A stretch of 64,000 nucleotides of DNA, taken from Gnetum montanum. Lineage: Eukaryota > Streptophyta > Gnetopsida > Gnetales > Gnetaceae. Below are positions 48,027 through 58,899 of this stretch, one piece after another. Location: positions 647,089 through 711,088 of the forward strand of contig MNCI01007958.1 in assembly GCA_015680685.1 (NCBI GenBank), written 5' to 3'. Positions within the stretch are counted from its first letter, which is position 1, and each line of letters begins with the position of its first letter. Under the pieces are notes generated by a model. The model ran no database searches, was not told where the DNA came from, and was given only the letters and a program-made list of their open reading frames with translations. The translations under genes and the position numbers were made by a program.

Positions 48027-49080
48027 TACCTTCACGACTAAATGAAAACTTGTCCTTGAGTTAAAAAAATGAGGAACAAGTTCTTTACAAAATATTGGGA
48101 AGGTATGGGGTTATTGATTGACTCTAACAGATACACAAACTGACTCTTTCATGTTGCAGTGGTTTTTTACAAAAAATGAACACAATATGACAAAACAACA
48201 AAATTGGGGAAGCTATGTAGTTCCTAGAGGTGGTGGCTCTTCCATTGGTTGCTTCTCTTTTTCATCAGGCTTCTGGAATTTGTAACAATTCAGGAGTGCT
48301 TGCAACTTCTCCTCCTTCGTTCTTAGGTCATGCATTATCTAGGTTGATGATCCAATGTGTGTTGGTGTTGGTACATCCCACAGACATGATAGTTGTAGGA
48401 ACATTTGATTGGCTTTAACATACCATGCCACGAACTGCCTCCGTTTCTCCTCAAAAGCCTTAGCCTTTTCTCTCAATTCATGATAATCTCTTTATCCATG
48501 GTTGCAAACCTTAATTGCTTCTAGTTTTGAGTTTGCTACTTGAATTTTTTGTAGAGCATGCTTTTTATCTGCAAACTCCTTCTCGTATCAAGCATAAGTG
48601 ACTACTACTTCTTATTCTAGTTCATTTCTAGGTTGACCTACTATTAACATGGCCAGGTTAGCATAACGAAGATTAGCTAATGCCATGTCCTCCTTCAAAT
48701 CCTTAATTTGCAGATCCTTGTTTTTCACTTCTACTTGGTGGACTAGGGTGTAACTATCTAGGATGGGCTACTAGTCAGGATTTTGCGTTGACATGAAACT
48801 GATGCAAACCTATGCCATTTGGATTTTTTTCTCATTTATTTGCTTGTACATGCCAATTTGGTTTTGAAAGTGCTCTTTCATCTTCTCATGCTTTTTGGCC
48901 TCATTTTGCCATATGCTTATCTCAATTGCAGACTTCTAACATACGACGTGTACCTCCTCCATTGAGAGGATTTAGTTCTCTCTAGTTAATCTGCTTATGT
49001 CCTATTTGATCCTCACTAGTTGCTCCATCAACTAGTGGATGCTCTTCTCCCAAGATATTTTTCTACATCTCGATGGTGAT
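48027..49080 (-). pseudogene. 3' internal region with the extra ORF, truncated
   Basis: The minus strand reads AFEEKRRQFVAWYVKANQMF, CLWDVP, EEKLQALL and MEEPPPL in one frame at 48.23-48.45 kb, matching the copy at 12.6-13.0 kb. Further upstream (48500-49020) the sequence is coiled-coil-like with stops. It is cut at 49081 by the next LTR. The function of this protein is unknown. Confidence 0.6.
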
Positions 49081-50086
49081 TGATGAGAATAGTTACTCTA
49101 ATTATTAGAGTGGTTACTCTAGCAGTTATTCTAATTATTAGAGTGGTTACTCGAGCAGTTACTCTAATTATTAGAGTGGTTAGTCTAGTAGTTACTCTAG
49201 TGGTTACTCTAGTAGTTATTCTAATTATCAGAGTGGTTACTCTAGAAGTTACTTTAGTATTTATTCTAATTATTAGAGCAGTTACTCTAATTATTAGAGT
49301 AGTTTCTCCCAAGTCTATGAATACAGTGCCCAGGCGCATAATTGGGAAGGAAGTCTTTTAGCAGTCAAGTAGTGAAACTCTTGTTGTTTGTTTGAAAGTT
49401 AGAGTATTTCCAAAGTGCTCATAGTAGGAGGTCTAAGTGTGGATGGATCTTTATTCAAGCATTATGTACCTGAGCACGTCTTGTGTATGGTAATAAAGAT
49501 GAGCTCTTTGATTCATCCTTGTAGCACTTGAGATTTTTTTTCTTACACATTTCTTTTATTTTATTTTCTTATGCATTTATTTTATTTTATTTTATTTTAT
49601 GCACTTCACATGTATGTTATTAGCATAGCAATTCATTTTGATCAATTAAGCAAATCATTAAATTACACAAGCACGACCACTTCGAGCATGCATGTAATGC
49701 TTAGTAACCCAGTAATGATTAGCGTTTGGTAATCCCAGCAGTGTTGCACTGGTTCAGGATGTGTACGAAAAGTGGGAACGGATGCTGGTGTTAGGATTAG
49801 TTAGAACTTAGTTAATGAGTAGTTAAGTTAAATTAGTCACTTAGTTACCTCTCTCCTTCCCTACTAGTGTAGGACATAAAAAAATAAAAGCTATAAAAAT
49901 CATATGCCTCAAGATTACTTAACCATACAATCGTGACATACAGGTAAGCTTGGGAAGATAACGATCAACCAACTCATCCTTGTTCCACAAGGGTGCATAA
50001 GCACTTAGTCCTTGGAATTTGACTGGATCGTGCGTGAAATTCTTGTATTCCTATGGTTGAGTATAGGGGTACCTCGTTGCTCATCA
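49081..50086 (+). repeat. 5' LTR with ACTCTAATTATTAGAGT-type U3
   Basis: 1006 bp, from TGATGAGAATAG to GCTCATCA, followed by an Asp primer site. U3 (49093-49310) is built of repeated palindromes with 8-bp arms, first at 49095-49111, joined by GTGGTT/AGCAGTT spacers. A TATA-like box (TCTATGAATA) follows at about 49314. R-U5 resembles the LTR at 5056. A TTTTA pentanucleotide run lies at about 49555-49600. Confidence 0.85.
49093..49310 (+). promoter_or_regulatory. Tandem ACTCTAATTATTAGAGT palindromes upstream of TATA
   Basis: About ten half-palindromes and at least four full ones over 220 bp, directly upstream of the LTR TATA-like box. Translating it gives a repetitive Ile/Val/Thr/Arg string on both strands, which is an artefact of the palindrome. 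Confidence 0.8.
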
Positions 50087-50087
50087 T

Positions 50088-50105
50088 TGGTGCTGTTGCC
50101 AGGGA
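50088..50105 (+). other. Primer-binding site, tRNA-Asp type
   Basis: TGGTGCTGTTGCCAGGGA lies one base after the LTR end at 50086. Confidence 0.85.
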
Positions 50106-50222
50106 CTTAGTTGTTTGTGCGCTAATTAGAACATAGGAAATCATTCACATTGTTGGAATGAACCCTTAGGGTTGACTGAGAAAATAATAAACAAGAATAC
50201 ATTGCACACTAAATAGACAAGT

Positions 50223-51400
50223 ATGTCTCCTTCTTCGTATGAAAGCGCCTCATCAACTAGGTTTGAAACAAGAAACAATTGGTGGCGTAATACACATGAC
50301 GTTGATATGCCAGTCCCTCAATAAGTTCGAGTGGTATGTATTGATCCCGATGAGTATATACCAGACTTCACCTTTATCCTCCATCAAGATTAACAATTGT
50401 GTTGGGGAGACTTAGAAGGTAACATAGTGTCACCTCCCGATCATTTAGTCCCAAGCATGCTTCTTCGTGCCCTTAGACGAATTGGCATGCTACATTTACA
50501 TGCAAAATACGTTGTGCAAGACCATGATTTGAGAGAATATCCTCTCACGGAGGCACAACGTCAAAGGGATTTGCAACAGGAGAGACATCATAAGTCTTTG
50601 AAGGGTAAGTGGTTGTAGGATGTCCCACATGTCTTAAGTGAAATGAGGGTGGTGAACTTGCCTCAAGTAGTCGCCCACATAACGATGTTCCTCCCCTTGA
50701 CTTTGGCCAAGGGGTTGTGATATTTGCCAATATGACCATCCTAAGGGATGTTGCCCAATAATCTCACATCTACAAGAGTTTGGGGTGTATGCACTCAACC
50801 CAAGACTTAACAAACGACAAGCACCCCAAAGGCTACCTTATCCCCAAGGTAACCTGAGGCAGTTCCACCAACTGTTAACATACTATCGAAGTAGAACTCC
50901 GATACAACCTATCGGGAAACACCAGTAGTGGCAACACCCACAGTCATGGGGGATTCAACCACATAGGCAACAATACCCTTACCGACAACCAGATCCTTAT
51001 GGCTATTACATGCAGTAGCCGGTTTTTCCAAGTGACTCTATGGGTCACGCAACTCCACAACGTCACTACCAAGTTTAGGAGTATTTTAGGACTCCTTCTC
51101 CTCTGGGAGACACACCATATGCATACCATCCTCCGAATCCATTCGCCACTCTTACACTGATAGTTCCAATACCACCCACTCCAACAATGCAAGGGGAACT
51201 CCCCACTCAACCACAGCAACGTAATGCTACGAGAGATGCAAAACTTCAACCCACTGTTGGTTTTGAAAACCACATAAAAAGAAGACCTTTCTTCAAAACC
51301 AAAAGCCCAAAAAGCTCTCACAACCACAAGCGGTTGAGTCCGTACATGCTCCTCCAACAAATAAGGCTTCAAAGCTCTCTTCAAACCAACAACAGAGCTC
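50223..51400 (+). pseudogene. gag with internal deletion
   Basis: The ATG at 50223 (MSPSSYESAS) matches the gag start at 36704. The N-terminal block runs to about 50718 (PDEYIPDFTF, MLLRALRRIGM). It then jumps to the knuckle region (DICQYDHPKGCCP, 50720-50760), so the core and linker (about 1.3 kb in the sister copy) are deleted. The Pro/Gln tail runs to about 51300 (MQGELPTQPQQ). Several stops are present. The N-terminal block and the tail are in different frames. Confidence 0.75.
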
Positions 51401-51401
51401 G

Positions 51402-51962
51402 ATGCACACGGTTATGTTAACACATACTGTTACCGACTGCATCAATGTGGGCCACCTTCCCAAGAACTTCTTTGATCCTAGAAGCCCCCTAATTTATCTC
51501 CAAGTTGCTGGGAATGAACCTCATATGGCTCTTCTTGACTTAGGTTCCAGAGTCAAGCTAATCCCACGAGCAATGTATAAAACTTGGAACCTGCCTTCAC
51601 TTAAGAAGAGAAATATTCAACTAGAGTTGGCTGACCAATCCATCACCATTCCCTTGGGATTGGTGGAGGACATCATTACCACTGTGTATGGGTGGTCCTA
51701 CCCAGCTGATTTCCTGGTGATAGAAGTCAACAGTAGCAAAGGAGACTTCCCAATTATAATGGGAAGGGCATGGCTGGGTACAATAGACACATGCTTAGGA
51801 ATTTGTGATCTTTCCTTGGAAATATCTAAGAAAAACATTTATGGAAAGATCAAGAAGAAGAAAGTTCAATGCATCACATACAATGACTCAGAGGATGATG
51901 ACATGGAGGAATGCTCAGCAGTTCCTACATGTAACCGGTGTGCACCAGAGGATAACATATAA
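51402..51962 (+). pseudogene. Retroviral-type aspartic protease domain, inactivated
   Basis: An open reading just after gag. In order: DCINVGHLPKNFF, LQVAGNEPHMALLDLGSRVKLIP (active-site region near 51520-51560), QLELADQSITIPLGLVEDI, FLVIEVN, IIMGRAWLGT, and a Lys/Asp-rich end. Pepsin-type proteases need Asp-Ser/Thr-Gly. Here it reads Asp-Leu-Gly, a TCA-to-TTA change compared with the copy at 63.97 kb, which reads Asp-Ser-Gly. It would have processed Gag. No RT follows. Confidence 0.8.
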
Positions 51963-54166
51963 AGGTGCCTATACGTAGCAACCACTCAATAGGAGGACAC
52001 CTCGTGGTTGACAGCTAATTGAAAGAGCAACTTTCCAACATGCATGGAATGAACTAGGGGAACAACCTACACCCACAACGAAAGCATAGATACATTGGAA
52101 TATGAGCGTTGCCAACTTCCAACCCTTAACCTAAAAACATCAATTGGGAGAAGTTGGACACTTTTAAAAAATTCAAACAAATGCTCATTATTTTGGATCT
52201 CTCCCTTTCAATTCATTCATGGGGGAGATGGACACCTATGCTGATCATTCGGGGCCCTTAGTTTTTTTAAGTTTTTATTTTACACATTTTTGTTTTACAA
52301 ATTTCTTTAACTTTTCTTGTTTTTGTTTTACAACATCATTCATACTTTTTCTTTTACTTTTATTTTTATTTGTATGTATGCATGTGTCTTATCCATTTTG
52401 TTAAGTTTGTCACCCAATAAGTGCTCTAATGATGGTATGAACTGTTTTCTATTGGTTTCTAATGTTTGATTTTTACCTTCAAGTTATGATGTTGATACTA
52501 AGGTATGGTTCTTTTGATATGATAGGAAATGAGTCCACTTCATCCATACATCCACAAATTTCTATAATTTCTCTTGGCTTGGCATTGTATAGTCACCTTT
52601 CTAAATGAGAACTATAACGAATTGGTGACTGGGTATTTCTCAAACTAAGGAAGGACTCACGAAATGAAAAGGGTGTGACTTCAAGGGAACTTGATGCATT
52701 TGTGTTGGCCATTCTCTTGGGTGCTTGGATGTTTTCTTCTTAAGTTTTCTTATTGTATTTGACGTTACTCAATTATTGGGAAGCTGAGTAAATAAAAATA
52801 ACAAAGTCTTTGCATGGTGTGGTTCTCACGCATAAACACATAAAAAAAAGAGTGATAATTCAAAGCACACCCCTTAGAAGAAATAATCATTTGGGCCCTC
52901 TAATTCAAAGCACACCCCTTAGAAGAAATAATTCAAAGCACTGGTTATGGAACTAAAATAAACATGTTCCCTCTAACTAAGGCCCTTCTCGCTTCCTAGT
53001 CTCTCCTCCTTCGTTTCATCGGAATGGTGGTGGCTCTTTGGGGGATGCGTTCTTGTTACTTCAAGAGGATGGGTCGATCGAATGTATTAATGTGAAGTCA
53101 CTAGATGTAATTTGTTGAGGCCAGAATTGGAATGGGATCTACTAAGTCACATTAATCATTAAAAACACAAGGGGCTGTACACCACGTTATTCTTGAGAAT
53201 CCATTCCATTCTCTTCTTTCCATCATTCTTCCTCCATTGTCCACCTCATTGGCAATTGTATCATTAGTGTATATTTTGGTTGATGCATTGTTTTATTTTT
53301 GGTAAATTTCTGTGGTTAAGACTTTAACTCTTGTTCCAAATGACATTCCTAGAGCCTACAGACTCTTTGAATGTGGGTTTGTTAGGGCATTAAGGGCATA
53401 AGCCTACTTTGGGGAGGACCCATTGGCATTCCTATTTGGTGCACCCGTTAAATTCTTTTCCTTAACATTTTTGCAATCCACTCTATTTTTTTCATTTCCA
53501 TCTTGACATCCATTTCATCGACGTTATAGTTATTTCTTTTTCTCCATCTTTCTTGTTCTTTATTCTTTCTCCATTCTATCGCTATCGAAGGTTCGCTCTT
53601 AGTCATGGGGGTTCGAACCCAATTTTTTTTCGATTTTCTCCTAACCCCTACACCTTCAGTAGTCACCATGATTATATCTCTAGACCCGTATCAGCTATAC
53701 CACAACTTAGCCAATGGACCTTTCACTGAAGCAAGGTATCAACTGCATTGTGATTCATTTACCCTTGCTAATACAAGATTGTGTTGTGTGTGCAGATGAT
53801 AATCATACAACAACGGATTGGATCTGGAGGGAACACTTGGAATGGATCAGTGCTGAAGTAGCTATGCAAGGAGTAAGATCGATGGTGTGCTTATGAATAG
53901 ACAATGAAAGGCACAATCTTGGTGTTGGCAGTAGTAGACTTCTTCTCTCTTCTCTCTTCTCTCTGAGCTGCCAAATAAGGCCTGATGTCAAATGTATAAG
54001 GTGTTCACTCTTGTTGTCATGAACACTAGTTTTGTCATGTTCTGTAATGATGATCCATTCACATGTTGTCCCATTCACCATTAGTTCCATTCAAGTTAAT
54101 AATCCCATACCTTCCCAATATTTTGTAAGGAACTCAAGGATGAGTTTTTATTCAGTCATGGGGGTA
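51963..54166 (+). mobile_element. 3' internal region of the 49-55 kb element, without polymerase
   Basis: After the protease a short coding-like tail, then T-rich (52250-52400) and non-coding sequence. Short duplicated patches lie at 52862-52890 and 52909-52935. A patch at 53690-53880 (ANGPFTEARYQLH, TRLCCVC) resembles 4590-4720. The end is a polypurine tract (CATGGGGGTA). There is no RT, RNase H or integrase motif. The patch may be a remnant of another extra ORF. Confidence 0.6.
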
Positions 54167-55042
54167 TGATGGGACGCGATATCGCATGGGCCGTGATCTC
54201 GCATATGCAATATTGCGTCCTCACTGCGATATCACGTACGTGATGTATCGTATGCGATATTGCGTCATTCCTGTGATATCACGTACGCGATATTGTGGTC
54301 TGCTGCCATTTCTATAAATAAGAAGAGACTCTCCCTTGTTTCATCATCTAGATCTAGACCCTTAGTAAAACTCTGGTAGTTTTACCTCTCTAGAGATAGA
54401 ATAATTTCCATGTGCCCATAGTAGGAGCTCCAAAGTGAACGAATCTTTATTTGAGCAAATATTGTACATGAGCACAAGTTTGTGTACGGCAATAAAGACG
54501 AACTGTTGGATAAACCTTGCAATGCATGGACTAAGCTAAATAGGACTTTATTTATTGTTGTTTATTGTTCATCGTTTAAATGCTTTATTAGTTAATTAGA
54601 TCTCTCTCAACCCTTCTCTCCTAGTTAAGTGCATTCAGTACGACCACTTTGAGCATGTGCGTTACGCTTGGTAATCCCAGTAACGAATAGCATTTGGTAA
54701 TCCCAGAAGGTTGCATTGGCTCAAGGTGTGAACAGTAAGTGGGAACGGATACTGATGTTAGGTTAATTAAGGCTTAGTTAGTTAAAGTTAGTTACTTTGT
54801 CTCTTCACCCTTCACCTCACTAGCATAGAAGATAAAAACATAAAAGATATAAAAATCATATACCTCAGACTTACTTAACCATACAACCATGAAAAATACA
54901 AGTAAGTCTGGGAAGACAACGAACGATTAACCTTAAGTGTTCCATAAGGCATATAGGCACTTAGTCTGTGGAGTTCGACTGGATTTCATGTGTAACGCTC
55001 GTATTCGTATGGTTGAGTGTAGGGGTACCTTGCCACTCATCA
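54167..55042 (+). repeat. 3' LTR with GATATC-type U3
   Basis: 876 bp from TGATGGGACGCG to CACTCATCA, preceded by a polypurine tract. U3 (54170-54300) has many GATATC and ACGTACGTGAT-type palindromes, and a TATA box (TATAAATA) lies at about 54313. R-U5 is near-identical in layout to 35783-36558. It differs in U3 from the 5' LTR at 49081, and their flanks (GTGAT, ATAGG) do not match, so the pair is probably not from one intact element. Confidence 0.85.
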
Positions 55043-55057
55043 ATAGGGCTACGTAAT

Positions 55058-55272
55058 AGCATTGAGAAAAAGACAAAATACAATGATAAGTGTGAACCTA
55101 ATATACCTAATCCTCCAATTGAGAAAAATGAACTTCTTGTGCAATTCTATTTGGAGATGTTTAGCATCTGACATGTTTCTATATCTTTGCACATGAAAAG
55201 GAGGATGAATCTTTCAAGAATCAATGGTCTTGACTCTAAATAATACAACAAACGTTAGACCCATAAGTTCTC
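55058..55272 (-). repeat. Duplicate of the helicase 3' end (first copy)
   Basis: A direct copy of 55471-55685 about 413 bp away, more than 90 percent identical by eye. It contains the C-terminal end of the PIF1-like helicase on the minus strand (SSFHVQRYRNMSDAK-like). It lies right after the LTR at 55042. Confidence 0.8.
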
Positions 55273-55470
55273 TTGTATAGCGGTTTCATGGGCTATGAGT
55301 AGAATTTATTATTTTTTTATTTTTAAGTTATCATCACTATTTTCATTCCAAATAATATATACTGGTAAACATAAATTGGTTAAAATAAAAGTTTATATAT
55401 TTTGTATATGTTGATGAAGGAATATATTGTACAATTATTGCAAGAAACATTACAGAGAACTGTATAATAG

Positions 55471-55990
55471 GATTGAGCAAAAGGCAAAATACAATGATAA
55501 GTGTGAATTTAATATGCCTAATCCTCCAATTGAGAAAAATGAATTTCTTGTGCAATTCTACTTTGAAGATGTTTAGCATCTGAAATCTTTCTGTATCTTT
55601 GCACATGAAAAGGAGGATGAATCTTTAAAGAATCAATGGTCTTGACTCCAGATAATGCAACAAACGTTAGACCCATAACTTCTCTTGAACCAATGTGAAT
55701 AGTAGCCTTATCTAGTGTTATTCCTTGAGATTTATGAATAGTCATGGCCCATGCCAACCGTCATGGTAACTGATGAGATGCTCCTTAGACCACAGGTACA
55801 ATTGGCACATGATGAGGATTACCATTATCAAAGGAACATCCGATGTAAGAGTGAAAATCAACAATAACGTACAATGGTAATGCAAGTGGCTATTTAACTT
55901 AAGGATACATAATACTGTGAATCATGCCAAGTGCACCATTCACCAATCCTACTTTAGGTCAAAGGTTAACTATAAGCATTACCCTTGCAC
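55471..55990 (-). pseudogene. Helitron/PIF1-type helicase, C-terminal fragment
   Basis: The minus strand reads, in order, CEGARVMLIVNL, GLVNGALGMIH (about 55860-55990), HVPIVPVV, QLP, then AWAMTIHKSQGITLDKATIHIG...VALSGVKTIDSL (55600-55757). These are the last conserved helicase motifs of the Helitron Rep-Hel protein; the IHKSQG motif is the hallmark. The ATP-binding N-terminal motifs and the Rep domain are absent. Stops interrupt the upstream part. Its 3' end is duplicated at 55058-55272. Confidence 0.75.
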
Positions 55991-56219
55991 CTTCACATAT
56001 AAGCAGAGATTGCATTACTTTTTGCAGTAGATAGTTGTTGCACTACTTGTTGCGGTAGATGGTTGTTGTTGTTGATCTTAAAGAAAGTGTTTTTCACCTT
56101 CTATATTGGGACTAATAATAGCAAAATCCATGTTTCTAAAAATGCATGAATTCCAATATTGCACCTCTTAATCTTGTAACATGATGCCTAAGTTCAATAT
56201 CTTTAAATATTGCATCACA

Positions 56220-56400
56220 CCGTAACCGTCATCACCTTAACCATTGCCATGATCATAACCATCACTGTAACCATAATTGTCATCGTTTATAATAATAAAA
56301 AATATTCATTATTACTATAATCGTAACCATCACCATTTGTAATAATAATAAATATTCAATATTACCCACCGTTTATAATAATAAATATTCATTATTACCC
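56220..56400. repeat. Low-complexity ATTATT/AACCATCA tract
   Basis: Repeats of AACCATCA/CCGTAACC, then three copies of TAATAATAAATATTCA-TTATTACC within 180 bp. There is no coding potential. Confidence 0.6.
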
Positions 56401-56417
56401 ACATCGGGCCCTACACA

Positions 56418-56660
56418 TGAGGGAATACGAAGAGATGAATGGGGAGCCTAAGGGTTCAGGGCATCAATTGAATGGAGATTTGGCTCCCCTATAGTGACTC
56501 TTTGGCTCCCTTGCATGTGGTGCATGCATGTGAGGGAATACAAAGAGATGAATGGGAAGCTTAGGGGTTAGGGGGCATTAATCGAGTAGAGATTCAACTC
56601 CCCTGCACTGATTCTTTAGCTCCCATGCATGTGGCACATGCAGATGAGGGAATATGAAGA
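56418..56660. repeat. 113-bp tandem repeat
   Basis: Units start TGAGGGAATA at 56418, 56531 and 56645 (third partial), each with GAAGAGAT downstream and TGGCTCCC or TAGCTCCC near the end. Similarity between the first two is about 80 percent by eye. The flanks up to 57090 are AT-rich with nothing recognised. Confidence 0.8.
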
Positions 56661-57160
56661 GATCAAACTAAATTGGCATGCAACATATATTTGTAATGCA
56701 TATTCATTCATGGAGATATAAAAAAATCACATTACCAATGCATAAATAATGTTATTATTATATCATGGGCTTTTTTATATTAACATTATTGTTACAATGG
56801 ACAAGATATGAATGATGCTAACACCTCATTTATAATTATTATATTATAATTATTGTGGAATCCAATAAATGTTATAATTATAATTATTTTTTTCTTAAGT
56901 ACTTTACTAATTTTGTATTAATTTTCTTTTTATCAATAATAAGTCTTTTCTCTTCATTATTTTTAACTTTTAATTTGTCAAAAGAACCCTACACTTGAAT
57001 TTCATAATCTCAAAAGCATAACAACATAAATTTTCTTTTTCTATGAACAAAAATTTAAGATGTTTTTTGATATTGGATTTTTTAAAATTATGACATCCCA
57101 TTCCCAAATGTCATGGCAAATGAAAAATGATGTTAATTCATCTTTATTAGTCATGATAGA

Positions 57161-58035
57161 TTAATTACTAAACTGTGGTTCTTGATTAATATTATCCATC
57201 AACATCATTTGTTCCTTGATTTTGGGATCTAATTTATCTATTGAAGACTCAAAGTAACCAGAATATGCATTGGCCAATGGAATTGTATGTTGAATTAATG
57301 GGAACATCTTCTTCAAATCGGGTTCAACTTTCAAGGATTCTTTTACATATCCATATTTTAAGAATTGCTAAACACTACTTCCAACTTTTGCATTAAAGTC
57401 TCCACAAAGGACAATTGGTACTGGATTGGTATGGCTTAGGAATAACTTATTCTTGAAACTTTGCTCTATTTTCTTAATTAAGTATGTCCCTTGACATTGT
57501 CTAACATTTGGACATGTTGATTTGGTAATTAAATGTGTGTTAACTACACATAAACATCTTCCTAATAAATGGATATTTAGTATCAATGCTAAGGTTATGT
57601 GGCTTTTTTGAAACCTTGACCGTTCTTTGTTTCCCATGATTTGAAGTTTTGGAATTTAAAAAATTATATCTTCTAAACTCCATTCAAATACTTGTACCAA
57701 TTCAAACTTGTCTTCTTCATAAAAGATCATGCAACCATTCATATTATGATTTTTGCAATAGGCTAATTTGCATGGCTTGAAAGAAGAACTTCTACAAGAA
57801 CCTTTTTGCTTGTAAATACCTCTAGATCCCATCTTTTCCAAGTCTAGTTGAAACTGGTATAGGAATTCCCATGGTAAGACTTCTTGTAAGAATAAGACAT
57901 CAATATTCAAATCCTATAACTTTGTTAAGATGCATGGATATCGATACTCATGTGAGTTCAAGATCCATGGTGGACAAAATAGTTGTTGTCTCTCACTAGC
58001 TAGGGATCTAGCAAGCATGTTGCATGTTCAGCTTT
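57161..58035 (-). pseudogene. CCR4/Angel-like nuclease (EEP domain), intronless pseudogene
   Basis: One minus-strand frame runs from about 58035 to the stop at 57161 with four internal stops (including 57656 and 57368). In order: NMLARSLASE, CPPWIL...EYRYPCIL, DVLFLQEV (catalytic Glu), GIYKQKG, NGCMIFY...KFELV, VVNTHL, PIVLCGDFNA (catalytic Asp/Asn), GSSV, HTIPLANAYS. This is the order of CCR4/Angel/nocturnin endonuclease-exonuclease-phosphatase proteins, which in hosts remove poly(A) tails or phosphates. The final His of the active site was not located. The absence of introns and the neighbouring helicase suggest retrocopying or capture; alternatively it was a domain of the mobile element. 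Confidence 0.65.
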
Positions 58036-58773
58036 CATTCTCATTCTTGGATTCTCTCTTAGATCATTAGTTTTTATGAGTATCATACACCTTATTTGGA
58101 ACAAGTTTATGACTCTTCATGTTGTTCTATCCTATGATTTGGTTATAGGATGAATTAATATACCTCTTCTTGATTATTCTAGTTCACCAACTAACTAATT
58201 GATTTTGGGTCAGTAACACCTAGGTACATTACTTAGATTCTTAATCACCTTTCTACCTTTCTTAAGGCATTGACTTTGGCAATGTACTAATGACACACTT
58301 GGCATTGTAAGGGTAAGACTAATTATCTACAGAGGTTAAGAGCTTAATTTTAACATTCAAGAGGTTAAATATGTAAGTCTCAACAATAAAATTATTAAGC
58401 ATGATTAGTTACTCTAAGTTATGGCTTCTTAAGGTTTGGTTTAAGATATCCTTAAATTTTTAGGTACCAAGATGATAAATCTTGATCTCATTATTGAGTT
58501 CATGCAATGGGAAAATGTTAGAAATGACTATTTATTATTAGTAATGAACATTATATGGCCAAGTTATGCTAAAATGAGTCTCCAAGGGTCTTGAGGCACC
58601 ATGTTGGAAAAGACATAAAAAACTAATTTTTGGAGCTCTATGGAGATGATTTGACTTCACCATTATATCTAGGATGTTGAAATATGTAGGAAATAACTCT
58701 TTTTTCATTGAAAAATGCTTCCAAAATAAAAAATTATGGCTTCTGAAACTCCAAGACTTAAGGCATTGGAAAC

Positions 58774-58855
58774 AAGACTTTCTAAGAGGTCACCCATCCC
58801 GGTACTACTCTAGAAGAAACATGCTTAATTATAGAATTCTTATTATGGTTGACAC
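58774..58855 (-). other. 5S rRNA-derived sequence, possible Cassandra LTR
   Basis: About 82 bases align without large gaps to the minus strand of plant 5S rRNA, covering the internal promoter. GAGGTCACCCATCC and GTACTACTCT are conserved; the A-box part (ATGCTTAATT) is decayed. The 5' third of 5S is not recognisable. A lone 5S-like stretch in non-5S surroundings is the hallmark of Cassandra TRIM elements, whose LTRs carry 5S. No LTR pair could be defined here (58.5-59.3 kb). Confidence 0.7.
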
Positions 58856-58899
58856 CATCATGACAAATTTCCTTTTTGAAGCTATGTTTCACCTTTTTA

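Noticed and set aside
49028-49361. Ile/Val/Thr/Arg repeat proteins on both strands, membrane-like
   Set aside because: They are translations of the palindromic LTR array; the same string appears on both strands because the DNA is self-complementary.
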